NCBI GenBank assembly: GCA_028564705.1
Contig: JAPXFQ010000789.1
Span: forward strand, 124,001 to 188,000
Direction: 5' to 3'
Source: Apricaphanius iberus
Taxonomy: Eukaryota > Chordata > Actinopteri > Cyprinodontiformes > Aphaniidae
Length of the DNA stretch: 64,000 bases
Position numbers and translations under genes: made by a program. Shown in pieces: positions 56,601 to 64,000 of this stretch (positions are counted from its first letter, which is position 1; every line of letters starts with the position of its first letter). Under the pieces are notes generated by a model. The model was given only the letters and a program-made list of their open reading frames with translations. It ran no database searches and was not told the origin of the DNA.

Positions 56601-57349
56601 TTTGAGCTAAACATTGTTTGCTTGTACTTTTAATGACACAATCTTATTTTTACTTTGTTTTTTAACAAAAAATTATGTTTGACTAAAATGTTTCTTTTAT
56701 TTGGTTGTACTGGGTGCTCGTACTTTTCTTCCAAGTGAATTTTTATACCAACCATGTGTCAATTCATACCTGTCTTAGGAACAGTTTGTACTCTGACAAT
56801 TCAATTAAAAAATACTTTATTGATCCCAGAGGGAAATTAAGTAATTAAGTAACAACAATGATTAAGATTAATCTTTTATCTACTCATGGCCCACTGTAAG
56901 TAAATATCATTATTTTATATCAGTAAATAATATTAACCAACAAGAAGTTGTTCAAAATTATTTTGTTTTGTTTATGGGTCATCATAAGTTATATTTTATA
57001 AGAGTCATCCGCTGCACATTGGGCTCATAACCAATACCAATATAGAATTATAAATATAAATAACCTTTATTATCCCTCAGCATGGGAAATTCTGATGTAC
57101 CAGCAGCAAAATGACAGGCAAGTGAAAGCATTTAGGTTCACAAAAAAGGTAAAGATCAGGGCTGTCAAAATTAATGCGTTAACGCATGGTTGATTAATTC
57201 ATATAATTAAGGTGATTCATTTTTTAATGTAGTTCCCCCATACACAGAACTTCGCCCTGTTTATCTTATAATTAAGCCCTCATCATATCTGTTATCCTTC
57301 CTAACCAGCCAAACTGCATCTAGATAGTGAAGAATTGTTGTATAGCAGG

Positions 57350-57386
<37 letters not shown>

Positions 57387-60300
57387 CATAAATGACATGT
57401 GAGTAGGAAAGAGCAGCAATAATACTCCTTTGTACACCCATGATACATGTAGGGTGCTATATAAAACCTTCAGAGTGCTACAAAATTGAATTAAAACATG
57501 TATGTAAGTTGAGCGTTTCCTTTTCCAGCATTTTAATTCAATATACTTAAAGTGTAACTAACCCCAAAACCAATCTCTCAGCTTAAGGGCATATGTTTGA
57601 CATTTTCATGTAAACTTGTTAAATTCCTAATTTTTGCACAAGGTCTTAGTGCTGCTGTTCATGGTCATTGTGCGGTACTGCATTTTAATTTTCTGATTGG
57701 CTGAGATTGGTACATGACAGTTCATGCCTACGTTTATTATTATTATTATTATTATTGTTATTATTAATATATCTTTTCTGATCCAGTTTGAAACGTGGCA
57801 TGGATCAAAGATATGATGTCTGTGAATTTTAAGAACAAATTTTGATGCAGAGAAAACGTTGATTTTCGACCGGAGGCAAAAGTTACTTTAGGTTTTGTGT
57901 GAAAACGTTTAGCGGACTACAACTGCAGAAGAAGAAGTAGAGCAAGGGCCGTAACCTCCAGGCCGAGGAAGGAACATTAGAAAACAGAGAAAAAATCTAT
58001 AAACCTGACCATGTGGAAAGTAGCAGCTATGTTGGGGGTTAAGCAGTTGATGGAGTGAGAGCCAGCATGGAGGAGAAGGTCTACAAGCTCTAGGTGAGTG
58101 TTTTACGTGCTATAGCTAATGCTAGCTCCATTTAGCTGCGTGACCTCATATATGCGACTTCTGATTTGTAGGCATTTTAATTGTGAATTTTGAGAATCAA
58201 ATAAATTCCAAATCACTTGACAAACACAGTCGAAATTTACATAATTAGTTATCATTTAAATCAAAGTACAACATATATGTGATTCAGGATGTGAGACAAA
58301 GCGGACTAGAAAATAACTTTTATTGCACCATTGACTTCCATTCATTATTTTTTCGGTTTGGGGACCCATGGGCCGACCGGAAGGGGAGGAGACTTAGGCT
58401 CCCCATGGTTCAGCCGTGACTGTCTTCCAGACCCCGCCCTCACGCTGATCCTCCACACTTGGCCACACCCCTCCGTGTCTCCTGATCCTGCCCACTTTGG
58501 TAGAATTTTTCGAATTTTGCCTCGGGGCAGGATGATGCTTTTTCATGGGGCTCAGTTACACTTTAAAGTTAAAAAGAAAGAAATTAATACATGATAGTTA
58601 AGTAAAAGAAACGAAGCTGAGAAAAATGGTAAAGCATAGCCAAAAAGTAGTCATTTAGTTTTAGGATTTCTTACTTTTTATTCTAAGTTTTCGTTGTGCA
58701 TTGTATTGAATTTAGGGTTTAAACAACTGATGTGTTTGCTTATGCTTAAATATTTTTTTCTTTTATTTTAATGAACAGTTTTTTAAAATGTTTTTATTTT
58801 ATTTAATTCATATTTTTTTTTTTAAAACAGGTTTTGAAATCATGTTAGGTACCCATTTCTTACCTTTGGCCATTTAATACTTAACATGCTTAGGAACATA
58901 AAGGAATTGATACTGGATGTTTGATATTGACCATAAATGATAAATACCCTCCTCGTGTATCACGCTTTATCAAGCGCCTTCCTTAGTGTGCTTAAAGTCA
59001 TCCCTACAAGGCTTGCAGTAAAGCAAATGGGATTTCTTAGGAACTTTTTTTCAGGAATTGATTTACTTCATGAAGACACAAAGTCTTTTCTTCCTTAGGT
59101 TGTGGATCAATACTCTACTTCCTGAGGCAAGTTTAATGACATTTGAAGTGGTGTCTTATTGTCTTTGCTTTATTCTTATGACAAAAAAAATGTTACGAAA
59201 AAGTAAAGAAATCTAATGGCTCATAAAATTTGCAATCTTCAAAGGGAATGTACAGAATTGTACTGAAATTAAATTGTGAAAAAACTAAAAAAGAAAGAGC
59301 AAAGTAAAAACAGAATACCAAACTTATGGTGAAAAACATTTGTGTAAACTTCACAGTTAACATGGTTTACTTTGGGAGACTAATGCTATTGTTGAGATGC
59401 TTATCTTCATTCTGTGGGACTATTTTCAGCTCCTGGCTGCTTAAATTAAGGACAAACAATTTCCTGCTTGGCCCAAAAAAGAAACAAACTCAGAGAGTCA
59501 TCTTGTCTCTTAAGAGACAGGTTGGATCAGATAACACTAATCAGTAATGAAGACAAGAATCCTTAGCGTTGTTTTGTGCACGCACATTTTTCACTTTGGG
59601 ACTTAAAAACAGCCCATTCCCAGATGTCTACCAAAAAAAAAGAAGCAAAAATTGCCACAAATAGTTTTTAAAAAGGGGATTTGACAGGTCCTTTTTATTT
59701 TTGGAGTGAGAGTTATTTGGATGAATTGGGAGAAGGAGAAATTATGGGAAAAGATGAAACCCTGGTTAAGGGCAATAAACTCTATGCAGTATAGATAAAA
59801 AAGGGGGGTTATTGCTGTTATGGCTGATAACCCATATTTACTGATATTACATATATTTCCTTACACTTTCAACACTAGAAAAGTGACCTACATTGCGTAA
59901 TTCTGTGCTACATCGCTATCACATGTGATAACACTGCCCTCCTGAAGCACGGACAGCAACAAGCTGGAAATAAACATTGTTTTAATGATCTCCATCCAGC
60001 TTTACATATCAGACTGATTCAGATAGGTGGGTGGAGTACTCAAAAATGGCACTCAAGTAGGAGTAGCACTACACCAATATAATGTGACTCAGCAAAAAGT
60101 AATTAAGACAAGAAATGACTCAAGTAAGAAAAGAAAAATATTTTGTAAAAATGGTACTTGAGTGCTGAGTAACTGATGATGTAATTAGATGGACTAACTG
60201 TAATTTTATGGGCAAATTACGGTGTTTTGAAGACAAAAATGACAAAACTCTTGCGCATATGTAACATAATTACAAAAACAAATTAAGCATAAATAACTTT

Positions 60301-61553
60301 TTTCCAGTTCCAAATTTCAGCTATTTAAAACTTATGAAACCAATACAGTAGGAAACATGCAAATATGGGTCAGAAGAGAAAAGCCTGTGTACAAACAAGG
60401 TCTCACTTTAACATAAAACCGTAGGTTTGGTTAAAACATGTCTGTTCCTCATAGGATGAAACAGCTCACGGTGGATAGCATATAGGCTACAGAAATTTTA
60501 CGCAAGTAGTAGAAAAGCTTTTACTCAAGTAGTAGAAAAACTTTATAATAATATTAATAAAGTAAAATAAAAAAATGGCATAGTAAAGCTATGGGTTCTG
60601 ATATATTGTGAAGCTAGTGCTATATTGCCACCCCATAATAGTAATACTAACGTAATTAACTATTAAAAGAAAGTCCATTATGTATAAGGAATTTAAATAT
60701 CGTAAATATATGGGGTTCCCAATATGCCAAAAATGACTATGTCTATGTTCATATGCACACATGAACTTCTTTTTTACAGTCTATGATATAAACGTATGGA
60801 CATAGAGAAACATTTTTGGCACATTTGGAAGCCCATAAAATTAACACATTTCAAAGAAAAGTGAAACGGAGGCAGCTGCTGCAGCCTGTTATGAAGATGA
60901 GAAAAGCCTCAGCATTATGTACAGGTGAAACATTAAGAACTGTCAATATGGGTGTTTCCTGGTTCCCAGTGTCATCACCGTTGCTTTAGTAAATGAAAAT
61001 AAGCCGCTTAAACATATACTACAGATTATTCTCCGGATTTCACTAAAGCACGACGTGGGATATTTAGTGAAGCTGTCAGTTAGCTTATATTAATGAATGG
61101 AATAAAACACAACAATGGGATGGAAATGTCCTGCAGGCTGCTCTCATTTGGGTCACATGTGGATGGAGGTTACGGAGGGTTGGTGCAGGTTATAAACAGA
61201 CCCGACAGGGACCGATCGGTCTCCCAACACCTCCCCCGCCGAATCATTGTCTGCCGAGAGCGTCAATCACGCCGTAAACCGACGCGTCTCCGTCTGCTCA
61301 TGGATTAGTACTGGTTTTGCCATCAGTTACCGAACCTTAAACCCATCACGTCCTAGAATAATAATAATTATTAAAAAGAACCGGGCTACATAATAGACAC
61401 GAACGGCAGCTCGGTGGAGCTCGGGTGGCTGCGGGCGGAGCGCTGGAGCCTCTTAACGCTTTAAAACGCTTTTATTATACGTCGGTTATATCGCAGCTCA
61501 CCGATCCGGTGTCCCACCGGCGTGCTGAACGGATTTCCCAGCAGAAACTCCAT
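41653..61553 (-). CDS. tom1: target of Myb1 (TOM1), endosomal VHS-GAT adaptor
   Basis: Cytosolic adaptor that binds ubiquitinated cargo, Tollip, clathrin and myosin VI at endosomes. Fifteen coding exons in transcript order: 61553-61502, 55068-54984, 54889-54811, 54541-54392, 54287-54153, 54042-53908, 51884-51768, 51557-51424, 51344-51302, 51229-51100, 48352-48289, 46712-46643, 45996-45934, 43110-43071 and 41747-41653. All are GT-AG and in phase, giving 463 residues (human 492). The VHS domain covers about 1-150 ([59 protein letters not shown]). The GAT domain covers about 205-300. VEKWL at 410-414 matches the human IEQWL segment used for myosin VI binding, and [19 protein letters not shown] follows. 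The human-type DLIDMG clathrin motif and the C-terminal acidic ...LFAL end are not seen. TOM1L2 is the main alternative, but hmox1 and mcm5 nearby favour tom1. Confidence 0.93.
42165..43025. repeat. dispersed repeat family B, copy 2
   Basis: It shares TATACATTACTTACTGTAAG and TTTATTCAGAAAAAATG with copies at 1255-1561 and 18290-18430, and the TTACTTGAGTAA-type end words with 60025-60560. It lies in tom1 intron 14. The stretch 42850-42905 instead matches the outer arm of the fold-back element at 9075-9835. Confidence 0.5.
43687..43722. repeat. perfect GC-rich 16-bp hairpin
   Basis: CCTTGGCGGTGGTCTG pairs without mismatch with CAGACCACCGCCAAGG across a 4-base loop TGTC. It lies in tom1 intron 13, so the intronic RNA would also fold. 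It is followed by repeat DNA at 43750-44790. Confidence 0.95.
43750..44790. repeat. probable DNA-transposon remnant
   Basis: GTGATTTACTAAGCATATG near 43999 and CTTAGTAAATCACCATC near 44679 are partly inverted, and GCGCCTGTTAAAC near 43859 and GCGCCTGTTGAGA near 44653 are shared. This suggests a MITE pair or a nested element. Boundaries are not resolved. Confidence 0.35.
44795..45780. repeat. common fish interspersed repeat, interrupted
   Basis: The left piece (44795-44879) reads, on the - strand, [19 protein letters not shown], a LINE C-terminal block. The right piece (45530-45780: CTGAGCTACAGGGAGCCAAT, GGATCAGCTGCAGCTGTCAG) is a sequence I know as a widespread fish repeat. The Penelope-like fragment sits between the two. 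Confidence 0.5.
44880..45220 (+). mobile_element. Penelope-like element fragment (GIY-YIG endonuclease)
   Basis: The + strand frame from 44880 reads [20 protein letters not shown] then [34 protein letters not shown] and [12 protein letters not shown]. This is the C-terminal GIY-YIG endonuclease region of vertebrate Penelope-like elements: VVY stands for the GIY part and LYNGE for the YIG part. The frame stops at about 45167 and the terminal NTYKA piece lies in another frame. No reverse transcriptase remains upstream. Confidence 0.75.
46720..47219. other. tom1 intron 11, distal part
   Basis: No exon or clear repeat. A T run is at 46970-46985. Confidence 0.35.
47220..47605 (+). mobile_element. 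LINE 3' tail fragment
   Basis: A degenerate C-terminal ORF2 segment (TTGGTGGGACAACTTGAAAA, then KRPAK-type residues) is followed by CACATGTGGGACAATAAAAA, a LINE 3' tail of the kind ending GGGACAATAAA. It lies in tom1 intron 11. Confidence 0.5.
48655..48800. repeat. hAT-type repeat end in tom1 intron 10
   Basis: CAGGGATGTCCCGATCAGGC followed by short TACCGATACAGAG and GATCCGATACTT words is a familiar fish hAT MITE end. The opposite end was not located. Confidence 0.4.
48810..51095. other. tom1 intron 10
   Basis: No exon found. The region 50800-50940 (CTGCCCCCTAATGGCAGAAT, CACACTGTGCCTTTAAAGG) resembles the end of a small fish repeat. Open frames here are short and show no domain. Confidence 0.35.
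52850..53628. mobile_element. hAT non-autonomous element in tom1 intron 6
   Basis: Ends TAGGGGTGTACTGG and (reversed) TAGGGGTGCAACTT are short inverted repeats 779 bases apart. The 8-base flanks CTGCTAAT and CAGTTAAT agree at 6 positions, consistent with an old hAT duplication. No transposase frame. Confidence 0.7.
54630..54755. repeat. fish SINE-like repeat with CATC units
   Basis: (CATC)n followed by TTCTTAACCGCTTATCCAAT, AGGGTCACGGGGCAGCTGGA and GGGTACACCCTGAACAGGAC is a very common teleost interspersed repeat. It lies in tom1 intron 3. Confidence 0.7.
54965..54983. repeat. (CA)n run at the tom1 exon 2 donor
   Basis: On the coding strand exon 2 ends GAGGAAGG and the intron begins directly with (GT)n, so the 5' splice site is the first GT of a microsatellite. 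Confidence 0.85.
55080..55920. other. tom1 intron 1, start
   Basis: No exon or complete repeat recognised. Confidence 0.35.
55925..56090 (+). repeat. tRNA-derived SINE
   Basis: CACAGTGGTTAGCGTTGCTG (A-box part) is followed by CGCTTCAAATCCCATC (B-box part) and by GGCTTCCTCCCAGAGT-type body words (here AGCTTCCTCCCAGAGTGG), the layout of a widespread fish tRNA-SINE. Confidence 0.65.
56794..56850 (-). repeat. LINE 3' tail, reversed
   Basis: ATACTTTATTGATCCCAGAG then GGAAATT is the reverse of a fish LINE tail (AATTTCCCTCTGGGATCAAT, then AAAG). The same tail is at 40557-40600, and a similar one at 57058-57096 (CCTTTATTATCCCTCAGCAT). Confidence 0.6.
57157..57250. repeat. hAT-type repeat end
   Basis: GGGCTGTCAAAATTAATGCG then TTAACGCATGG is a familiar fish hAT MITE end containing a short palindrome (GCGTTAACGC). 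The partner end was not found. Confidence 0.45.
57352..57388. repeat. (TG)n(CG)n microsatellite
   Basis: About fourteen TG units followed by a short CG run. Confidence 0.95.
57773..58406. mobile_element. second copy of the ATGGGGAGCC inverted-repeat element
   Basis: This is the reverse-complement counterpart of 20357-21049, complete at the right end (GACTTAGGCTCCCCAT) and cut short on the left next to a (TTA)n run. The exon-like segment GTGAGAGCCAGCATGGAGGA, then MEEKVYKL and a stop, is preserved with the following GTGAGTG donor. Confidence 0.7.
58600..60024. other. tom1 intron 1, AT-rich part
   Basis: No exon or clear repeat recognised. Confidence 0.35.
60025..60560. repeat. dispersed repeat family B, copy 3 (reversed)
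   Basis: GGTGGGTGGAGTACTCAAAA and AATTTTATGGGCAAATTACG match 1255-1561 and 42165-43025 in reverse orientation. A separate imperfect inverted repeat (GCCAAAAATGACTATGTC and its partner near 60800) lies at 60718-60835. Confidence 0.45.
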
Positions 61554-61790
61554 GATGGTGGTCGGTGAGAGGGTCCAGCGAAGCGCCGACGTCCCCTGGC
61601 CCCGCTGCGTCTCCTGCTGCTTTCTCCAAAGTGGAGCAGTATGTGCGTCAGGCTTTAAAGGGAAAGCAGCCCTGCTCCTTATCAGATGCTCTCTATAATA
61701 ATGTCAGTACGCTGGAACTGCGCCCCGTGGGGGCTGCTTGGGTTCCTGCTCCATGTAAACGTTTATATTTGGATAAGGTAACTGTCCTGT
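61554..61790 (+). other. GC-rich tom1 upstream region with unidentified open frame
   Basis: GC-rich DNA surrounds the tom1 start (about 61380-61660) and is probably its promoter. On the opposite (+) strand a frame is open from 61556 to 61798 without an in-frame ATG: FSKVEQYVRQALKGKQPCSL, then SDALYNNVSTLELRPVG and KRLYLDK, followed at 61781 by a GTAACT donor-like site. The residue mix looks protein-like, but I do not recognise the family. I found no downstream exon that continues it in phase. It could be a divergent gene's exon, an old retrocopy or chance. Confidence 0.3.
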
Positions 61791-61828
61791 TGAGCTAGAT
61801 TTGCTTTGTTAAAAAAAAACAAACAAAA

Positions 61829-61835
<7 letters not shown>

Positions 61836-61866
<31 letters not shown>
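61836..61866. repeat. (AT)n microsatellite
   Basis: About 15 AT units preceded by an A run. Confidence 0.95.
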
Positions 61867-61869
<3 letters not shown>

Positions 61870-61871
<2 letters not shown>

Positions 61872-62479
61872 TTCTGGGAATCAGGTTCAGAGAATGGACA
61901 CACCAGAGAGCAGAAATGCCAGAATTGTAGTATACAGGTAGCATAATTTAAGTGGTTCTTTGGACCTTCCACAGCAGTTCTGAACCACTTTGGTTAAAAA
62001 TGATAAAGAACAGACCTATCTGAATATAGACTTAAAAACGAATGCATATCTTTTTTATGGAAAAATTGTATTGCATTTCCACAAGAGAATGATACTATCA
62101 GGATTGTGTGGTTATTTTTGTGTCCGTTTGGTTTACATCTTCATACAGGTATCCACCAGACGTCGCGGTGCAGACTAATTCCAGAACGCCGTTTTGTCAT
62201 CAAGGCGTGTTACCTGCTGGATAAGAGAAGCTGGAGTGTTAACCAGTGTAATAACGCTGAGCCCCTATTAGTCTCCCTTCTCCATGTTTCTTATACTAGA
62301 GTTAATATTCCCCTGTTTCTCCTCCAAGGATTCTTTCAGTGCAACTTCCTGGATCTGTTTCTTCGTGTTCAGTTCATGATCTTCTCATGTTTCCTAACCA
62401 CCAGGTCCCCGCTTTTGCATCCTCGTTCCACCAACCTGTCTTTGCGCCCTGTAAATGCAGCCTCAGAAGTCAGTTGGAG
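61870..62479. other. gene-free interval
   Basis: A frame of 134 codons runs over 62106-62510 but shows no domain, splice-site logic or family resemblance. I see no gene. Confidence 0.35.
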
Positions 62480-63860
62480 AACAGACAGTATAATGAAAGA
62501 GCCTAGGTAACTCCGAATGAGATTCATCGATCCACAGCCCAGGTGGGGAAAAGTCTTTGTGTCATTATGAAAGAGCGGCTAGAAATAATCAGTTTCCCAA
62601 ACAAAGTTCTAAGAAATCACGTGTGCCTAACTTTAAGCCATGTAAGGGTCACTTTAAACAGATGTTGGAAGGTGGTGGCAGCATCATACTGTGGGGTGGC
62701 ATTTCAGTTTCATTTGGCATGGACAGGGAAGCTGGTGTGAGCCAATGGAGAGGTGGATGAACATAAGATAAAATTCTGGTGCCTAGCCTAGTTTATACTA
62801 CTCCGTTTTGATGGAGACGGATTGACGCAACGCTATAACCGTCGACGTAAGGGCACTCCGTCACCTACGCAAGGACGCACGGAGTAGAGCCCTGTTTTTA
62901 ACTATTTGTCTCCGTCAACGGATAGCGTATGCATCTGATTGGTCACAGCCAGAGATCATTTCACCAGAACGGGGCTCTATTGTCGCTGTAATCAGTAGTT
63001 AATGCAGCGTTTGTCCACTACATGCTTTATATTTAAAGGATAATTGAACACAAGGGGGTGTAGGAAAACAACTAAAAACGCAGCTGTGTTTGTTTCCATG
63101 TGATTTTAGAATATTCTATGAGCCGCACTTCTAGTAAAAAGCTTTACAGCTTAATCAGAACTTACTTTCTGTCGTCCAATGCTCCTTGAGGAAGAAATGC
63201 GTTCACAAGCCTAGAAAAAAACCTGAAACGATGCTGTGATAGTAGGTAGAGACGCCATGAAAAGTTAGCACCCCCTGCTGTCCTGGTTGAGCAACATGGA
63301 AAAAACTGTGGAGAGCAGAGAGAAAAAGACGGAGAACCATAAACGGAAAACATCTCCGTCAATACGTCTGCGTCGGAGTGCATATATGCGGTCGGATAAG
63401 CATAAACTGGGCTTTAGTGGTTTGTCCTGTAACTTCATCCAACACTTCACCATTTTTCAGCTAGAGGTGGCTACAATCTGTCTTATCACCATTAGTGTGT
63501 GAATGTGTTTATGAATGGCATATTGTTGAGTAATTCCAAGTGTCATTTACCTTTTAGAGGTAAACCTGTTAAGAGGCTACAGGATAACTGATTTGAAGAT
63601 TTACCTTCCAGCAGGATAACAACCATAAATATGCAGCCAGAGCTGCGATAGAGCACTTTGGTCTAGTCAAAGGACAGAGGTAAATTCAACTTAGGATTTG
63701 TGAATGAAATACAAATTCTTGCTATTCGAGCCATTTTTGCAAAGAAGGGGCAAAACAGATGCTCAAAGCTGGTGGAGACCAACTCCAAAACACCTGACAA
63801 TGTAACCGCAACTAAAGCATGGGTATGAATGCAGATAGATGGCACTCTTTTTTTTAACAC
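62480..63860 (+). mobile_element. Tc1 relic split by a later element
   Basis: The part before the insert encodes LEGGGSIILWGGISVSFGMD, the Tc1 GGGSIM-type block. The part after it (63575 on) encodes FTFQQDNNHKYAARAAIEHF, the second-Asp block (QQDN). The two parts are collinear and are separated by the MITE at 62786-63412. Frames are broken and no terminal repeats are seen. Confidence 0.6.
62786..63412. mobile_element. MITE with GCCTAGTTTATACT ends
   Basis: Ends GCCTAGTTTATACTACTCCG and (reversed) GCCCAGTTTATGCTTATCCG are inverted repeats 627 bases apart. The interior has paired CTCCGTC-type words but no transposase. The ends and a possible 3-base flank (CTA/TTT) suggest a Harbinger type, which is not certain. 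Confidence 0.65.
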
Positions 63861-64000
63861 AATAAAATTGGATTGACATACATCATTATCTATTTACATT
63901 TACAATTACATACCCCTTTAAAATGACCCATCACTTCAAATCCCAATAAATTACCAAGAATTTTCACCCAGCAATGTTGGCTGCTGCTCTCTGCTGACCG

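Noticed and set aside
58331..58594. 87-codon + strand frame
   Set aside because: Its first part is the terminal repeat of the ATGGGGAGCC element and the rest shows no homology or splice logic.
62106..62510. 134-codon + strand frame downstream of the tom1 start region
   Set aside because: No domain or family resemblance, no coherent splice sites, and it joins the frame at 61556-61790 only with a stop after nine codons.

Overview
This window is nuclear DNA from a ray-finned fish, most likely a teleost. Four intron-containing vertebrate genes can be read exon by exon with canonical splice sites: heme oxygenase 1 (hmox1, + strand, coding 6864-8568), the replicative helicase subunit mcm5 (- strand, 13032-22486), mitochondrial glycine C-acetyltransferase (gcat, - strand, 25958-33584) and the endosomal adaptor tom1 (- strand, 41653-61553). 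Joining the exons I identified gives uninterrupted proteins of 268, 738, 427 and 463 residues. The rest is AT-rich and full of fish-type transposon debris: Tc1/mariner, hAT, Harbinger-like and fold-back elements, LINE fragments with the usual fish 3' tails, a Penelope-like fragment, tRNA-type SINEs and tetranucleotide arrays.

Layout. 1-6540: no host gene, several inverted-repeat elements, a Tc1 relic and a (TATC)n array. 6600-8640: hmox1 with a compact stress-type promoter (two antioxidant-response sites and a TATA box within about 65 bases). 8640-13000: repeats, including a near-palindromic element whose core starts like a THAP domain and a Tc1 copy that has lost the third catalytic residue. 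13030-22810: mcm5, with transposons in introns 1, 6 and 11 and E2F and CCAAT sites in its promoter. 22810-25380: no gene, one LINE 3' fragment. 25380-33600: gcat. 33600-41080: repeat-rich intergenic DNA with LINE ORF1 and ORF2 relics and an apparently intact three-exon Tc1/mariner-superfamily transposase gene between terminal inverted repeats and TA duplications. 41080-61560: tom1, with a 6.4 kb first intron. 61560-64000: upstream flank with an unidentified open reading frame and a Tc1 relic split by another element.

The host genes do not form one pathway. hmox1 degrades heme, mcm5 unwinds replication origins, gcat finishes mitochondrial threonine breakdown and tom1 sorts ubiquitinated cargo at endosomes. 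Tom1, Hmox1 and Mcm5 are neighbours in tetrapods (human 22q12); gcat lies farther off in human, so its position here between mcm5 and tom1 suggests a rearranged block. Exon boundaries were placed by hand from splice signals, reading frame and remembered family sequence; no alignment or database search was run.
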